64,000 nt of DNA. Source: an uncultured Pseudoxanthomonas sp. (GTDB lineage Bacteria; Pseudomonadota; Gammaproteobacteria; Xanthomonadales; Xanthomonadaceae). Location: NCBI GenBank assembly GCA_937975725.1, contig CALJUL010000026.1:1-64000 (forward strand), read 5' to 3'. This document shows, in pieces, positions 26,733 to 37,614 of this stretch; positions within the stretch are counted from its first letter, which is position 1, and each line of letters begins with the position of its first letter. The notes under the pieces were generated by a model that made no database searches, was not told the DNA's origin, and was given only the letters and a program-made list of their open reading frames with translations. A program made the position numbers and the translations under genes.

Positions 26733-26753
26733 ATGAGCACTACCAGCGCCTGA
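26733..26753 (+). promoter_or_regulatory. Possible leader peptide with two Thr codons before thrS
   Basis: ATG AGC ACT ACC AGC GCC TGA codes MSTTSA, 36 bp before the hairpin-plus-T-run at 26789-26809 in the thrS leader. The two adjacent Thr codons suggest a ribosome-sensing attenuator. Its ribosome site is weak, so this is a hypothesis. Confidence 0.3.
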
Positions 26754-26788
26754 AAGCCGGTAACCGCCCGAGGCACTGCATCCCGTAG

Positions 26789-26809
26789 GCGCCCTCGTGG
26801 CGCTTTTTT
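26789..26809 (+). terminator. Terminator or attenuator in the thrS leader
   Basis: Arms GCGCC and GGCGC around CTCGT, then six T. It ends 92 bp before the thrS start. An upstream CGAGG (26769-26773) can pair with CCTCG (26793-26797), which would break the terminator stem. It could end the tRNA-Val transcript or regulate thrS. Confidence 0.7.
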
Positions 26810-26901
26810 GTTGCCGTACGTTCGCCCCGAACAAGAGCCCGGCCGCCCCTGCCGGACTTTCCAATGCCAAAGCCCTGATTGCAGGCAACCGGACAGCCCC
26901 G

Positions 26902-28806
26902 ATGATCACGATCACGCTCCCCGACGGCAGCCGCCGCGAATTCGAAAATCCCGTTTCCGTCATGCAGGTGGCCCAGTCCATCGGCGCCGGGCTGGCCAAG
27001 GCCACCTTGGCCGGCGAGGTGGACGGCCGCCTGGTGGACGCCAGCGACGTCGTCGACCATGACGCCCGCCTGCGCATCATCACGCCCAAGGACGAGGAGG
27101 GCCTGGAGATCATCCGCCACTCCTGCGCGCACCTGGTCGGCCACGCGGTCAAGCAGTTGTACCCGGACGTGAAGATGGTGATCGGCCCGGTCATCGCCGA
27201 GGGCTTCTACTACGACATCTACAGCGAGCGCCCGTTCACGCCGGAAGACCTGGCGGCGATCGAGCAGCGCATGCAGGAACTGATCGCGCAGGACTACGAC
27301 GTCGTCAAGAAGATGACCCCGCGCCCCGAGGTGATCGAGGTGTTCAAGGCCCGCGGCGAGGACTACAAGCTGCGCCTGATCGAGGAGATGGGCCCCGAGG
27401 TCACGGCCATGGGCCTGTACCACCACCAGGAATACGTGGACATGTGCCGCGGCCCGCACGTGCCCAACACGCGCTTCCTGAAGGCGTTCAAGCTCACGCG
27501 CATCTCCGGCGCCTACTGGCGCGGCGACGCCAAGAACGAGCAGTTGCAGCGCATCTACGGCACGGCCTGGGCGGACAAGAAGCAACTCGACGCCTATATC
27601 CAGCGCATCGAGGAGGCGGAGAAGCGCGACCATCGCCGCATCGGCAAGCAGCAGGAACTGTTCCACCTGCAGGAAGAGGCGCCGGGCCTGGTGTTCTGGC
27701 ACCCGAAGGGCTGGGCCATCTGGCAGGTGGTCGAGCAGTACATGCGCAGGGTCTACCGCGACAGCGGCTACCAGGAAGTACGTTGCCCGCAGATCCTGGA
27801 CGTGGCCCTGTGGAAGAAGTCCGGCCACTGGGACAACTACCAGGAGAACATGTTCTTCAGCGAGTCGGAGAACCGCACTTACGCGCTCAAGCCGATGAAC
27901 TGCCCGGGCCACATCCAGGTGTTCAACCAGGGCCTGCACAGCTACCGCGACCTGCCGATCCGTTACGGCGAGTTCGGCGCCTGCCACCGCAACGAGCCTT
28001 CCGGCGCGCTGCACGGCATCCTGCGCGTGCGCGGCTTCACCCAGGACGACGGCCACGTCTTCTGCACGGAGGACCAGATCGAGGCCGAGGTCACGGCGTT
28101 CCACCGGCAGGCGCTGAAGGTCTACGCCGACTTCGGCTTCGAGGACATCCAGATCAAGATCGCCCTGCGCCCGGATTCCCGCCTGGGCGACGACGCCACC
28201 TGGGACAAGGCCGAGGCCGCCCTGCGCGCCGCCCTGCGCGCCTGCGGGGTGGAGTGGCAGGAGTTGCCGGGCGAGGGCGCCTTCTACGGCCCCAAGATCG
28301 AGTACCACCTGAAGGACGCCATCGGCCGGACCTGGCAATTGGGCACCATGCAGGTCGATTTTATGATGCCCGGCCGCCTGGGCGCCGAGTACGTGGACGA
28401 GAACAGCCAGCGCCAGCACCCGGTCATGCTGCACCGGGCCATCGTCGGCTCCATGGAGCGCTTCATCGGCATTCTGATCGAGCACCATGCTGGTGCATTC
28501 CCGGCCTGGCTGGCCCCCGAGCAGGCGGTGGTCATGAACATTACCGACGCCCAGGCCGACTACGTGGCCCACGTCAGGAAAACCCTTGCAAATCAAGGCT
28601 TCCGGGTGGCCGCGGATTTGCGGAACGAGAAAATCGGCTATAAGATTCGCGAGCACACGCTGCAGCGCGTGCCCTACCTGCTGGTGGTCGGCGACCGCGA
28701 GAGGGAGAATGGGGCCGTCGCCGTGCGCACGCGGTCGGGGGAAGACCTGGGCACCATGTCCGTCGAAGCCTTCGCCGAACGCTTGCGCAACGAGCACGCC
28801 GCGTAG
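26902..28806 (+). CDS. thrS: Threonine-tRNA ligase
   Basis: ThrRS charges tRNA-Thr and also edits mischarged Ser. The 634 residues fit the bacterial type. Domains in order: N-terminal TGS-like domain ([19 protein letters not shown]), editing domain with [11 protein letters not shown], class II catalytic core with the zinc-ligand motif MNCPGH and the [30 protein letters not shown] region, and a C-terminal anticodon-binding domain. The frame is open upstream to a GTG, but the ATG at 26902 gives the standard N-terminus. It heads the thrS-infC block. The leader carries a hairpin with a T-run that may control it. Confidence 0.97.
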   Translation: MITITLPDGSRREFENPVSVMQVAQSIGAGLAKATLAGEVDGRLVDASDVVDHDARLRIITPKDEEGLEIIRHSCAHLVGHAVKQLYPDVKMVIGPVIAEGFYYDIYSERPFTPEDLAAIEQRMQELIAQDYDVVKKMTPRPEVIEVFKARGEDYKLRLIEEMGPEVTAMGLYHHQEYVDMCRGPHVPNTRFLKAFKLTRISGAYWRGDAKNEQLQRIYGTAWADKKQLDAYIQRIEEAEKRDHRRIGKQQELFHLQEEAPGLVFWHPKGWAIWQVVEQYMRRVYRDSGYQEVRCPQILDVALWKKSGHWDNYQENMFFSESENRTYALKPMNCPGHIQVFNQGLHSYRDLPIRYGEFGACHRNEPSGALHGILRVRGFTQDDGHVFCTEDQIEAEVTAFHRQALKVYADFGFEDIQIKIALRPDSRLGDDATWDKAEAALRAALRACGVEWQELPGEGAFYGPKIEYHLKDAIGRTWQLGTMQVDFMMPGRLGAEYVDENSQRQHPVMLHRAIVGSMERFIGILIEHHAGAFPAWLAPEQAVVMNITDAQADYVAHVRKTLANQGFRVAADLRNEKIGYKIREHTLQRVPYLLVVGDRERENGAVAVRTRSGEDLGTMSVEAFAERLRNEHAA

Positions 28807-28857
28807 GCCGGTTCCGGCCCGTGAAGGGCCGGCATGACACCCTTTGGAGACTGCAAC

Positions 28858-29382
28858 ATCAGCACCCCCGACAACAAGCAAAACCGCAAGAACCACGAAA
28901 TCCGCGTGCCGCGGGTACGCGTGATCGGTTCCGATGGCGAGATGATCGGCGTGCTCACGCGCGACGAGGCCTTGGCCAAGGCGGAAGACGAAGGACTGGA
29001 CCTCGTCGAGATCCAGCCCAACGCCGAGCCGCCCGTCTGCAAGATCATGGACTTCGGCAAGTTCAAGTTCGAGATGCAGAAGAAGGCCAACGAGGCCAAG
29101 AAGAAGCAGAAGCAGGTCGAGATCAAGGAACTCAAGTTCCGTCCCGTCACCGACGAGGGCGACTACCAGATCAAGATGCGCAACATCCGCCGCTTCCTGG
29201 AAGAGGGCGACAAGGTCAAGGTCAACATCCGCTTCCGTGGCCGCGAGATGAGCCACCAGGAGCTGGGTCGCGAGATGGCTGCGCGCATCGAGGCCGAACT
29301 GGGCGACGAGATCGTGATCGAGTCCCGTCCGCGCCTGGAAGGCCGCCAGATGGTCATGATGATCGCTCCCAAGAAGAAATGA
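28858..29382 (+). CDS. infC: Translation initiation factor IF-3, ATC start
   Basis: IF-3 binds the 30S subunit, keeps subunits apart and proofreads start codons. The 174-residue protein has the N-domain ([20 protein letters not shown]), the long basic linker ([16 protein letters not shown]) and the C-domain ([32 protein letters not shown]). The start is the unusual codon ATC at 28858, preceded at the right distance by GGAGA (28846-28850). The upstream ATG at 28834 has no such site and would overlap the hairpin. Rare starts in infC are known (AUU in E. coli) and let IF-3 repress its own translation. A terminator follows at 29459. Confidence 0.93.
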   Translation: MSTPDNKQNRKNHEIRVPRVRVIGSDGEMIGVLTRDEALAKAEDEGLDLVEIQPNAEPPVCKIMDFGKFKFEMQKKANEAKKKQKQVEIKELKFRPVTDEGDYQIKMRNIRRFLEEGDKVKVNIRFRGREMSHQELGREMAARIEAELGDEIVIESRPRLEGRQMVMMIAPKKK

Positions 29383-29384
29383 TC

Positions 29385-29405
29385 TTCCGCGCCGCAGGCG
29401 CGGAA
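29385..29405 (+). repeat. Perfect hairpin directly after infC
   Basis: Arms TTCCGCGCC and GGCGCGGAA around GCA, 2 bp after the infC stop. No T-run follows, so it is more likely a 3'-end stabilising stem than a terminator. Confidence 0.6.
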
Positions 29406-29458
29406 GGCCGGCCCTTCCCTTTGCGCACGGGCAGGGGATGGGGCAAGGAGTGAGGGGT

Positions 29459-29484
29459 AAGAGAGCGCCGCGAGGCGCTCTTTT
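29459..29484 (+). terminator. Intrinsic terminator after infC
   Basis: Arms AAGAGAGCGCC and GGCGCTCTTTT around a GCGA loop, with one G-T pair, ending in a T-run. It separates thrS-infC from rpmI-rplT. Confidence 0.88.
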
Positions 29485-29509
29485 CGTTTCCGACCCTGCA
29501 CGCCCATCT

Positions 29510-29674
29510 TGGGAGCGGCTTCAGCCGCGACCGCTCCCCATCGGCTTCCGGTGTTTGCGCTTCCATGCCCGAGCGGCGAACGAAGCCTGTCGCGTCCGGT
29601 GGAAGGCCGGTTCCGATGCCCGCCCGCCGCTCAGGACCGGTCCGGGGTTTCGTTCGCGGCTGAAGCCGCTCCCA
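29510..29674. repeat. REP-like inverted pair between infC and rpmI
   Basis: Two 21-base copies (29510-29530 and 29654-29674) in perfect inverted orientation, each TGGGAGCGGCTTCAGCCGCGA with its own inner stem. The about 120 bp between them has no gene. It belongs to the same family as 30561-30644, 31702-31722 and 37615-37798. Confidence 0.85.
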
Positions 29675-29700
29675 CAGAGCGGCCACCCGAACCCGCTGAT

Positions 29701-29729
29701 TTGCAAGGGAATCCGCAGACGGGCATAAT
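29701..29729 (+). promoter_or_regulatory. Promoter of rpmI-rplT
   Basis: TTGCAA (29701-29706), 17-bp spacer, CATAAT (29724-29729). It lies behind the infC terminator and the REP pair, so the ribosomal protein pair probably has its own transcript with a leader of about 160 bases. Confidence 0.6.
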
Positions 29730-29894
29730 GTGCGGCCCGGTACGCCGGGAGGCTGTTCGCAGCCGATGGACCCGTCGCAGGTTCCGCCCTGGAATCAACG
29801 ACTTACAAGCCGATTGGGGCATGGATGGAAAGACCGCTTCTCCCATGGAGACGTGGCGCCCGGATCAGTGAACGAACCCGTCAAGGACACAGCA

Positions 29895-30092
29895 ATGCCC
29901 AAGATCAAGACCCACCGGGCGGCGGCCAAGCGTTTCCGCAAGACCGCCTCCGGCAAGTTCAAGGCTGGCCACGCCAACCGTAGCCACATCCTCACCAAGA
30001 AAGCGACCAAGCGTAAGCGCGGCCTGCGTGCGACGAACATCGTCCGCGCCGAGGACAGCGGCCGTTTGAACCGCATGCTTCCCTATCTCTGA
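29895..30092 (+). CDS. rpmI: 50S ribosomal protein L35
   Basis: L35, 65 residues, highly basic. [20 protein letters not shown] and the [14 protein letters not shown] segment are diagnostic. Start ATG 29895 is preceded by AAGGA. It is 10 bp before rplT; in E. coli L20 represses this operon by binding the leader RNA, and the long leader here would allow the same, though I did not identify the site. Confidence 0.97.
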   Translation: MPKIKTHRAAAKRFRKTASGKFKAGHANRSHILTKKATKRKRGLRATNIVRAEDSGRLNRMLPYL

Positions 30093-30102
30093 GGACTGAA
30101 CC

Positions 30103-31687
<1,585 letters not shown>

Positions 31688-31701
31688 CCGCGGATGGCGT
31701 C

Positions 31702-31722
31702 GGGGCCGAGGCCCCTCCTACA
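31702..31722. repeat. Single REP-like element between pheS and pheT
   Basis: GGGGCC-GA-GGCCCC followed by TCCTACA, the same CTCCTACA end as the other REP copies. It stands 20 bp before the pheT start and inside a two-gene operon, so it must be tolerated within the transcript. Confidence 0.65.
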
Positions 31723-31742
31723 CGAGACACGGAACTCCCCCA

Positions 31743-34157
31743 ATGAAGTTCTCCGAAAACTGGCTGCGCAGCCACGTCCCCACCCAGGCCACCCGCGACG
31801 AACTGGCGGCCACGCTGACCGCGATCGGCCTGGAAGTCGAAGAGGTCGCGGCGCTGGGCGACGGCCTGGCCAACGTGGTGGTGGCGCGCATCGTCGAATG
31901 CGCGAAGCATCCGGAAGCCGACCGCCTGCAGGTCTGCCAGGTCGACGCCGGCCCGCACGGCATGCTGCAGATCGTCTGCGGCGCGCCGAACGCGCGCGCG
32001 GGGCTGCGCGCGCCGCTGGCGATGGTCGGCGCCAACGTCGGCGGCATCGCGATCAAGGCCGCCAAGCTGCGCGGCGTGGAATCCAACGGCATGCTGTGCT
32101 CGGCCAAGGAACTGGGCATCGACGCCGACGCGTCCGGCCTGCTGGAACTGCCCGACGATGCGCCGGTCGGCACGCCCATCGCCGACTACCTCGGCCTGCC
32201 GGACGCCAGCATCGAGATCAAGCTGACGCCCAACCGCGCCGACTGCTTCAGCGTGCGCGGCATCGCCTACGACGTCGCCGCCTCGCTGGGCAGCGAAGTT
32301 AAGCCGCTCGAGGCCGCGCCGGTGCCCGCGGCGCCAGCGCATGAAATGAAGCGGCTGTCGCTCCAGGTCAATCTGGAGGCTGGTGCGGAGGCGCCGCGCT
32401 TCGTCGGCCGCGTGATCGAAGGCGTGGACGCCACCGTGGCGACGCCGGTGCTGATGGCCGAGCGCCTGCGCCGCAGCGGCGTGCGCCCGGTCAGCTTTCT
32501 CGTCGATGTGACGCAATACGTGATGCTCGAACTCGGCCAGCCGATGCATGCGTACGACCTGGACAAACTGCACGGCCCCGTGGGCGTGCGGCATTCGCGC
32601 CCCAACGAAGCCATCAGACTGCTGAATGGCGATGTTGCCAGCCTGGGGGTGGACGCCGATTTCCTGGTCATTTCCGATTTCGGTGGAGGGTCCGGCAAGG
32701 AAAGGGCGATAGGCGTCGCCGGGATCATGGGCGGCGACAGCACCAAGGTCGATGCTGCCACCCGCAACATCTTCCTCGAAGCCGCGCACTTCGCGCCGTC
32801 CGCCATCATCGGCCGCAGCCGCAAGCTCGGCCTGCACACCGACGCCGGCCACCGCTTCGAACGCGGCGTGGATCCGGAACTGCCGCGCATCGCGGTGGAA
32901 TACGCCACGCGCCTGATCCTCGACGTCGCCGGCGGCGTGTCCGGGCCGGTCACCGAGGCGGAACTGCCCGAACATCTGCCCAGGCCGGCGGCCATCCCGC
33001 TGCGCCGCGCGCGCATCGCCCGCGTGCTGGGTGTGGAGATCGCCGACGCCGACGTGGAACGCATCCTGCGCGCGCTGGGCCTGCAGGCGGCGGCCGTCGC
33101 CGACGGCTGGAGCGTGGTGGCGCCGAGCCGGCGCTTCGACATCGCCATCGAGGAAGACCTGATCGAGGAATTGGCCCGCATCCACGGCTACGACCGCGTG
33201 CCGGCCACGCTGCCGGCCGGCGCGACCCGCATCGCGTCGCCCAGCGAGACGCGGGTGGAAACCGGCGTGCTGCGCCGCCACCTGGCCGCGCGCGACTATC
33301 TGGAAGCGGTGAATTTCGCCTTCGTCGATGCCGACCTGCTGGCGCAATGGGGTGCCGGTGACGGCGCCGTGCCGCTGGCTAATCCGCTCAGCGCCGAACT
33401 GGCGGTGATGCGCACGCAACTGCTGCCGGGGCTGGTGGCGGCGGTGCAGCGCAACGCGGCGCGCCAGGCCGGGCGCGTGCGCCTGTTCGAAGCGGGCAAC
33501 GTGTTCGCCAGCGCGGGCGAGGGCGCTGCGCCGGTCGAGACGCTGCGCATCGCCGCGGCCGCGGTCGGCGACGCGGCGGCCGAGCAGTGGGGCCTGCCGG
33601 CACGCCGGGTCGATTTCCACGACCTCAAGGGCGACCTGGAAAGCCTGGCCGCGCTGGCCGGCGCCAGCCTGGAGTTCCGGCCTTCGCAGGCGCCGCACGG
33701 GCACCCCGGCCGCTCCGCGGACGTGTACCGCGACGGCGTGCGCCTGGGCTGGATCGGCCAACTGCACCCGCGCCTGCAACGCGCGCTGGACCTGGATGCC
33801 GAGGTCGTCGCGTTCGAGCTGGACCTGGCGCCGCTGGCCGCGCGCGCATTGCCGCGCGCCGCCGAACTGTCGCGCTATCCGTCCGTCCGCCGCGACCTGG
33901 CGTTCGTCGTCGCCGACGGGGTGCCATGGGCGGCCATCGCCGCGACCGTGAACGCCGCCGCCGGCCCCTTGCTGCGTGAAGTGCAGGTGTTCGACCGCTA
34001 CGTCGGCCAGGGCGTCGAATCGGGTCAAAAGAGTCTTGCTATGGGCTTGATTTTGCAGGACAACTCACGCACTCTCACTGATCGCGACGTGGACCCGGTA
34101 GTGGCCGCCGTCGTGGCCGCGATCGGCGAGGCGCACGGCGCGCGGATCCGCGGATGA
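31743..34157 (+). CDS. pheT: Phenylalanine-tRNA ligase beta subunit
   Basis: PheT carries tRNA binding and editing of mischarged Tyr. The 804 residues are normal for the long bacterial form. It starts [21 protein letters not shown]. The EMAP/tRNA-binding domain (about 39-150) has [23 protein letters not shown]. The B3/B4 editing part includes [25 protein letters not shown]. The B5 and core follow ([31 protein letters not shown]), and the C-terminal FDX-ACB domain ends [14 protein letters not shown]. It precedes ihfA by 58 bp, the usual pheST-ihfA order. Confidence 0.97.
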   Translation: MKFSENWLRSHVPTQATRDELAATLTAIGLEVEEVAALGDGLANVVVARIVECAKHPEADRLQVCQVDAGPHGMLQIVCGAPNARAGLRAPLAMVGANVGGIAIKAAKLRGVESNGMLCSAKELGIDADASGLLELPDDAPVGTPIADYLGLPDASIEIKLTPNRADCFSVRGIAYDVAASLGSEVKPLEAAPVPAAPAHEMKRLSLQVNLEAGAEAPRFVGRVIEGVDATVATPVLMAERLRRSGVRPVSFLVDVTQYVMLELGQPMHAYDLDKLHGPVGVRHSRPNEAIRLLNGDVASLGVDADFLVISDFGGGSGKERAIGVAGIMGGDSTKVDAATRNIFLEAAHFAPSAIIGRSRKLGLHTDAGHRFERGVDPELPRIAVEYATRLILDVAGGVSGPVTEAELPEHLPRPAAIPLRRARIARVLGVEIADADVERILRALGLQAAAVADGWSVVAPSRRFDIAIEEDLIEELARIHGYDRVPATLPAGATRIASPSETRVETGVLRRHLAARDYLEAVNFAFVDADLLAQWGAGDGAVPLANPLSAELAVMRTQLLPGLVAAVQRNAARQAGRVRLFEAGNVFASAGEGAAPVETLRIAAAAVGDAAAEQWGLPARRVDFHDLKGDLESLAALAGASLEFRPSQAPHGHPGRSADVYRDGVRLGWIGQLHPRLQRALDLDAEVVAFELDLAPLAARALPRAAELSRYPSVRRDLAFVVADGVPWAAIAATVNAAAGPLLREVQVFDRYVGQGVESGQKSLAMGLILQDNSRTLTDRDVDPVVAAVVAAIGEAHGARIRG

Positions 34158-34215
34158 CCGGCGGGAAGAAACAGTGGCTGGGCCGGAGACGGCCGCAACG
34201 GGGAAGCAGGAAAGG

Positions 34216-34515
34216 ATGGCACTGACGAAGGCGGAAATGGCCGAGCGCCTGTTCGACGAGGTCGGCCTGAACAAGCGCGAGGCCAAGGAGTTCGTGGACG
34301 CGTACTTCGACGTCCTGCGCGAGTCGCTGGAGCAGGGCCGGCAGGTCAAGCTGTCCGGGTTCGGCAACTTCGACCTGCGGCGCAAGAACCAGCGCCCCGG
34401 TCGCAATCCCAAGACCGGCGAGGAAATCCCGATCTCGGCGCGGACGGTGGTGACCTTCCGGCCGGGCCAGAAACTCAAGGAGCGGGTGGAAACGTATGCT
34501 GGATCCGGGCAGTAA
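34216..34515 (+). CDS. ihfA: Integration host factor alpha subunit
   Basis: IHF alpha, 99 residues, half of the DNA-bending heterodimer IHF. It has [58 protein letters not shown] (with the DNA-intercalating Pro in the RPGRNPKTG arm) and [17 protein letters not shown]. An upstream GTG in the frame would add 14 residues; the ATG at 34216 with AGGAAAGG before it gives family length. The last 20 bp overlap the start of the MerR gene. Confidence 0.97.
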   Translation: MALTKAEMAERLFDEVGLNKREAKEFVDAYFDVLRESLEQGRQVKLSGFGNFDLRRKNQRPGRNPKTGEEIPISARTVVTFRPGQKLKERVETYAGSGQ

Positions 34516-34852
34516 CCGCGAGCTTCCGCCGATTCCGGCCAAGCGCTACTTCACCATCGGTGAGGTCAGTGAACTGTGCGACGTGAAGCCGCACGTCCTG
34601 CGCTACTGGGAGACCGAGTTCCCCAGCCTGGAGCCGGCCAAGCGCCGCGGCAACCGCCGCTACTACCAGCGCCACGACGTGCTGATGGTGCGCCAGATCC
34701 GCAGCCTGCTGTACGAACAGGGCTACACCATCGGCGGCGCGCGCTTGCGCCTGGAAGGCGAGGGCGCCAAGCAGGAGGCCGCGCTGAGCCAGCAGATCGT
34801 GCGCCAGGTGCGCATGGAGCTGGAAGAGATCCTGCAACTGCTGCGCCGCTGA
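34496..34852 (+). CDS. MerR family transcriptional regulator
   Basis: A 118-residue MerR-type regulator. The winged helix is [48 protein letters not shown] coiled-coil follows ([19 protein letters not shown]); there is no ligand domain and no metal cysteines. Its place after ihfA, overlapping by 20 bp, is conserved in many gammaproteobacteria, but the target genes are not known. Translation is probably coupled to ihfA. Confidence 0.9.
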   Translation: MLDPGSNRELPPIPAKRYFTIGEVSELCDVKPHVLRYWETEFPSLEPAKRRGNRRYYQRHDVLMVRQIRSLLYEQGYTIGGARLRLEGEGAKQEAALSQQIVRQVRMELEEILQLLRR

Positions 34853-34896
34853 GGGCCGCCGCGCCCGCCGCCTAGGAATGGGTGCGGCATTGCCGG

Positions 34897-34902
34897 TATA
34901 AT
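34897..34902 (+). promoter_or_regulatory. -10 box of tRNA-Pro
   Basis: Perfect TATAAT, 29 bp before the tRNA. The -35 region is poor (AGGAAT). Confidence 0.55.
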
Positions 34903-34931
34903 CGCCCTCCCGCCGCAGGGCGGACCCATCC

Positions 34932-35008
34932 CGGGGTATAGCGCAGCCTGGTAGCGCACTTGTCTGGGGGACAAGTGGTCGTCGGTTCAAATCCGGCTAC
35001 CCCGACCA
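34932..35008 (+). tRNA. tRNA-Pro (GGG)
   Basis: A 77-base tRNA with encoded CCA. Acceptor CGGGGTA/TACCCCG, anticodon stem CTTGT/ACAAG with loop CTGGGGG (anticodon GGG), T stem GTCGG/CCGGC with loop TTCAAAT, discriminator A. It reads CCC/CCT codons. Confidence 0.95.
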
Positions 35009-35024
35009 AATTCCCTGATGAATC

Positions 35025-35058
35025 AGCGGCCTACGAGTGAATCTCGGGGCCGCTTTTT
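35025..35058 (+). terminator. Terminator of tRNA-Pro
   Basis: Arms AGCGGCC and GGCCGCT with a 16-base loop, followed by TTTT, 16 bp after the tRNA. Confidence 0.85.
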
Positions 35059-35388
35059 ATTTGCCTGCCTTCCCCCCGCCAACTGTCGATGTTGCGCGCG
35101 ACGAGCGCACGTGGGTCGGTGTGCCTCGCGGAAGCTGCATGGGGTGGGGCGGAGCTTGGGCCGTCGCAGGCTATCGCCCACTCCGGGGGGGCATGGATCG
35201 GGCACGGATACGGCCGGCCACAGATTTGAAACGCTCGGCCCGGTCCGCATGCAAGGTTGGGACTGGGCGGTCGCGCATGGACACGAGCGAGAACGTCCGG
35301 CAGCAGGCGCTGCGTCGACCGGCCATCGCACGCGTGTCCACTGCACATGCAGCGGGTGGACGCGATGCCTCGGCCTGTCCCGGGTGCG
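35059..35388. other. Intergenic region after tRNA-Pro
   Basis: About 330 bp with no convincing gene. Open frames here have no ribosome sites or family features. I see no repeat, RNA gene or promoter that I can support. Confidence 0.5.
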
Positions 35389-35658
35389 TCAGCGCGATTC
35401 GCTGATCGAGACGATCTTGCCGTTCGTGTCGATGGTGAACGCGATGGTCTTGCCGTTGCGGAAGCAGCTCCACTTCTCGCCGCGGTGCGCGCCGTATTCG
35501 TTCTGGACCGGCGTGACCAGGTCCGGCTTGCCGGCGATTTCGACCAGGCACCCGATGCCGCCGCCGCTGGTCACCACGCGGTTGCCGCAGTCGTAGCTGT
35601 CGGCCAGGGAGGTGCCGCTGGCCAGCAGGAGGGCGAGCAGAAGTGCGGTTGCGCGCAT
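35389..35658 (-). CDS. Small secreted DUF2845-like protein
   Basis: An 89-residue exported protein. The signal peptide is MRATALLLALLLASGTSLA, cut before DSYDCG. The mature part has DCGNRVVTSGGGIGCLVEIAGKPD, the pattern of DUF2845, and ends TIDTNGKIVSISESR. Three cysteines can form disulfides in the periplasm. The frame is open 62 codons upstream, but the Met at 35658 starts a clear signal peptide and has a purine-rich ribosome site (GGAAGGGGA). Function unknown. Confidence 0.75.
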   Translation of the reverse strand: MRATALLLALLLASGTSLADSYDCGNRVVTSGGGIGCLVEIAGKPDLVTPVQNEYGAHRGEKWSCFRNGKTIAFTIDTNGKIVSISESR

Positions 35659-36000
35659 GGACGTCCCCTTCCTCCCCGCGAATGGACCGAGTACAGGACA
35701 GGCCATCGAGGCGGGATTCGCCCGCAGCAGGGGGTGGTCGGAGGTGGACCCGTTGACGTTTCGGTGATCCGGCTCCCCCGAGCCGCCGCGGCGCGGCAGG
35801 CTCCGCGCGAGGTTCCCATCGATCGCCGGGAGCCACGACGGCACGAATCCGAAGACAGCAACCGGACCGAGGCGCTTCCGCGTGGCGCGTGGTTAGTTCG
35901 GATGAATCCTGCCGTTTCGACATCCACAGTCATTGCCGTGCGTGCCTTCATCCGGCGGGCGCAGTTGCCTGCCGGCGGAGTCTGGCCGTAGCATCGGCGT
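35659..36000. other. Divergent intergenic region
   Basis: No gene seen in these 342 bp between the DUF2845-like gene and the cupin gene. Both start codons face outward, so it must hold two promoters, but I could not point to clear boxes. Confidence 0.5.
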
Positions 36001-36471
36001 ATGCATCCGCGCGCAGACGAACTGATCGGCCGGCTGGGACTGGCGCCGCACCCCGAGGGCGGCTTCTTCCGGCGCGTGCACGAGTCGACCAAGCGCACCG
36101 AGGTCAACGGCATCGAGCGGCCCATGCTCACCGCCATCGCCTTCCTGCTGCCCGGCGGCGTGGTGACGCGCTGGCATCGCGTGGACGCCACCGAGGTCTG
36201 GAGCTGGAACGAGGGCGGGGCGCTGGAGCTGTCCATGTTCGACCCCGACCTGCGCGCGCTCACCCGGGTGCAATTGGATACGTCCGCGCGCGGCGGGCAA
36301 TCCACCCAGGTAGTGCCCGCCGGGGTCTGGCAGAGCGCACGCAGCCTGGGCGACTACACGCTGGTGGACTGCTCGGTGTCCCCCGGCTTCAGTTGGCGCG
36401 GCTTCGAATTGCTGCAGGGCGGCAGCGATGTGGCGCGGTTGCTGCGCGAAGCCGGCGGCAAGGTCGCCTGA
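36001..36471 (+). CDS. Cupin domain protein (Cupin_5/DUF985 family)
   Basis: A 156-residue cupin of the DUF985 type. It starts with the marker LIGRLGLAPHPEGGFFRRVHES and has AIAFLLPGGVVTRWHRVDATEVWSWNEGG, where the His and Glu are the possible metal site, then VVPAGVWQSARSLGDYTLVDCSVSPGFSW. The family has a metal-binding beta barrel; no enzyme role is proven. It is 85 bp before the TraB/GumN gene on the same strand and may be in one transcript. Ribosome site is weak. Confidence 0.85.
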   Translation: MHPRADELIGRLGLAPHPEGGFFRRVHESTKRTEVNGIERPMLTAIAFLLPGGVVTRWHRVDATEVWSWNEGGALELSMFDPDLRALTRVQLDTSARGGQSTQVVPAGVWQSARSLGDYTLVDCSVSPGFSWRGFELLQGGSDVARLLREAGGKVA

Positions 36472-36556
36472 ACCGGCTCCATCGCGGCGAACGGCGCGGC
36501 GCTCCATGCGTCCGCCCGGCATGCACACTGGCGACCCCTTGGCATGGAGTCTGCGG

Positions 36557-37606
36557 ATGAGGCAGTCCGTTGCAGTGCGCCTGTCGTGCTGGTGCCTGTT
36601 GTCCTGGTCCGTGGCGTTCGTGGCCGGCGCCCAGGCGCCCGGCCCGCAATCAGGATCCACGCCACCCATCGCCGAAGACGGCCCCGTCATCGACATGGAG
36701 GCGGTCACCGTCAGCGGGGAGATGCCGGGCCCCGGGCTGTGGAAGGTGCGTCATGGTGATCACTTGCTGTACGTGCTGGGCACGCAGTCGCCGCTGCCGA
36801 AGAACATGACCTGGCGTTCGGACGAAGTGGCCCAGGTACTGCAACTAGCCGATGAGGTGCTCGGCTCGCCGGGCATCACCGTGGATGCGGACGTCGGCAT
36901 CCTGCGCGGACTGACCCTGTTGCCTTCCGCGCTGAAGGCGTCCAAGAACCCCGACGGCGGAAAACTCGTCGACGTCCTGCCGCCCGACCTCTACGCACGC
37001 TGGGGCACGCTCAAGCAGCGCTACATGGGGCGCGACGCCGGCGTGGAGAAGAAGCGGCCGCTGATCGCCGTGTACGAACTCTACGGGGAGGCGCTGTCGC
37101 GTTCGGGCCTGCGCGAGCGTGGGGTGATCGAACCGGTGATCGCCCAGGCGCTGAAGGCACGCAGGATGAAGCGCACGCCGACCCTGTTGACGCTCAAGCT
37201 CGACGACCCGCGCGCGGCGATCGCCGATTTCCGCAAGGAAACGCTGAAGCCGGAAGACCTGGCCTGTTTCCGCAAGACCTTGGACCTGATCGAGAACGAC
37301 CTGCCGCAGGTGGCCGCGCGCGCCAACGCATGGGCGGTCGGCGACTGGACGGCGTTGCGCTCGCACGCGCGCGAAGACCAGCAGCTCGCCTGCCTGTCGG
37401 CCTGGTTCAACACCGAGGCCGCGCGCAAGCGCGGAATGGCCGACATCGAGCCGCGCGTGCGCGCCCGCTGGCTGGATACCGCCGAGGCCGCACTGCGCAA
37501 GAACCGCATCACCTTCGCTACCCTGCCGGTCTGGCAACTGGTCAAGCCCGACGGCTACCTCGCCGCACTGCAGGCCAAGGGCTACGAAATAGAAGCCCCG
37601 GAATAA
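36557..37606 (+). CDS. TraB/GumN family protein with altered GTxH motif
   Basis: A 349-residue exported protein of the TraB/GumN family (PF01963). The signal peptide runs about to residue 25 (SWSVAFVAGAQA). The family core starts GLWKVRHGDHLLYVLGTQ. Active TraB/TIKI-like members carry GTxH there and a Glu; here it reads GTQS (75-78), so the His is lost. The rest has LADEVLGSPGITVDADVGI, LRERGVIEPVIAQAL and a C-terminal KNRITFATLPVWQLVKPDGYLAALQAKGYE, which is typical. It is probably periplasmic with unknown function. The ATG at 36557 is chosen for the signal peptide; the frame is open further up. Confidence 0.82.
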   Translation: MRQSVAVRLSCWCLLSWSVAFVAGAQAPGPQSGSTPPIAEDGPVIDMEAVTVSGEMPGPGLWKVRHGDHLLYVLGTQSPLPKNMTWRSDEVAQVLQLADEVLGSPGITVDADVGILRGLTLLPSALKASKNPDGGKLVDVLPPDLYARWGTLKQRYMGRDAGVEKKRPLIAVYELYGEALSRSGLRERGVIEPVIAQALKARRMKRTPTLLTLKLDDPRAAIADFRKETLKPEDLACFRKTLDLIENDLPQVAARANAWAVGDWTALRSHAREDQQLACLSAWFNTEAARKRGMADIEPRVRARWLDTAEAALRKNRITFATLPVWQLVKPDGYLAALQAKGYEIEAPE

Positions 37607-37614
37607 CCACCCTT

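Noticed and set aside
26639..26788. T-box riboswitch before thrS
   Set aside because: No T-box sequence or specifier stem is visible, and T-boxes are rare in this group; only a short leader frame and a hairpin remain.
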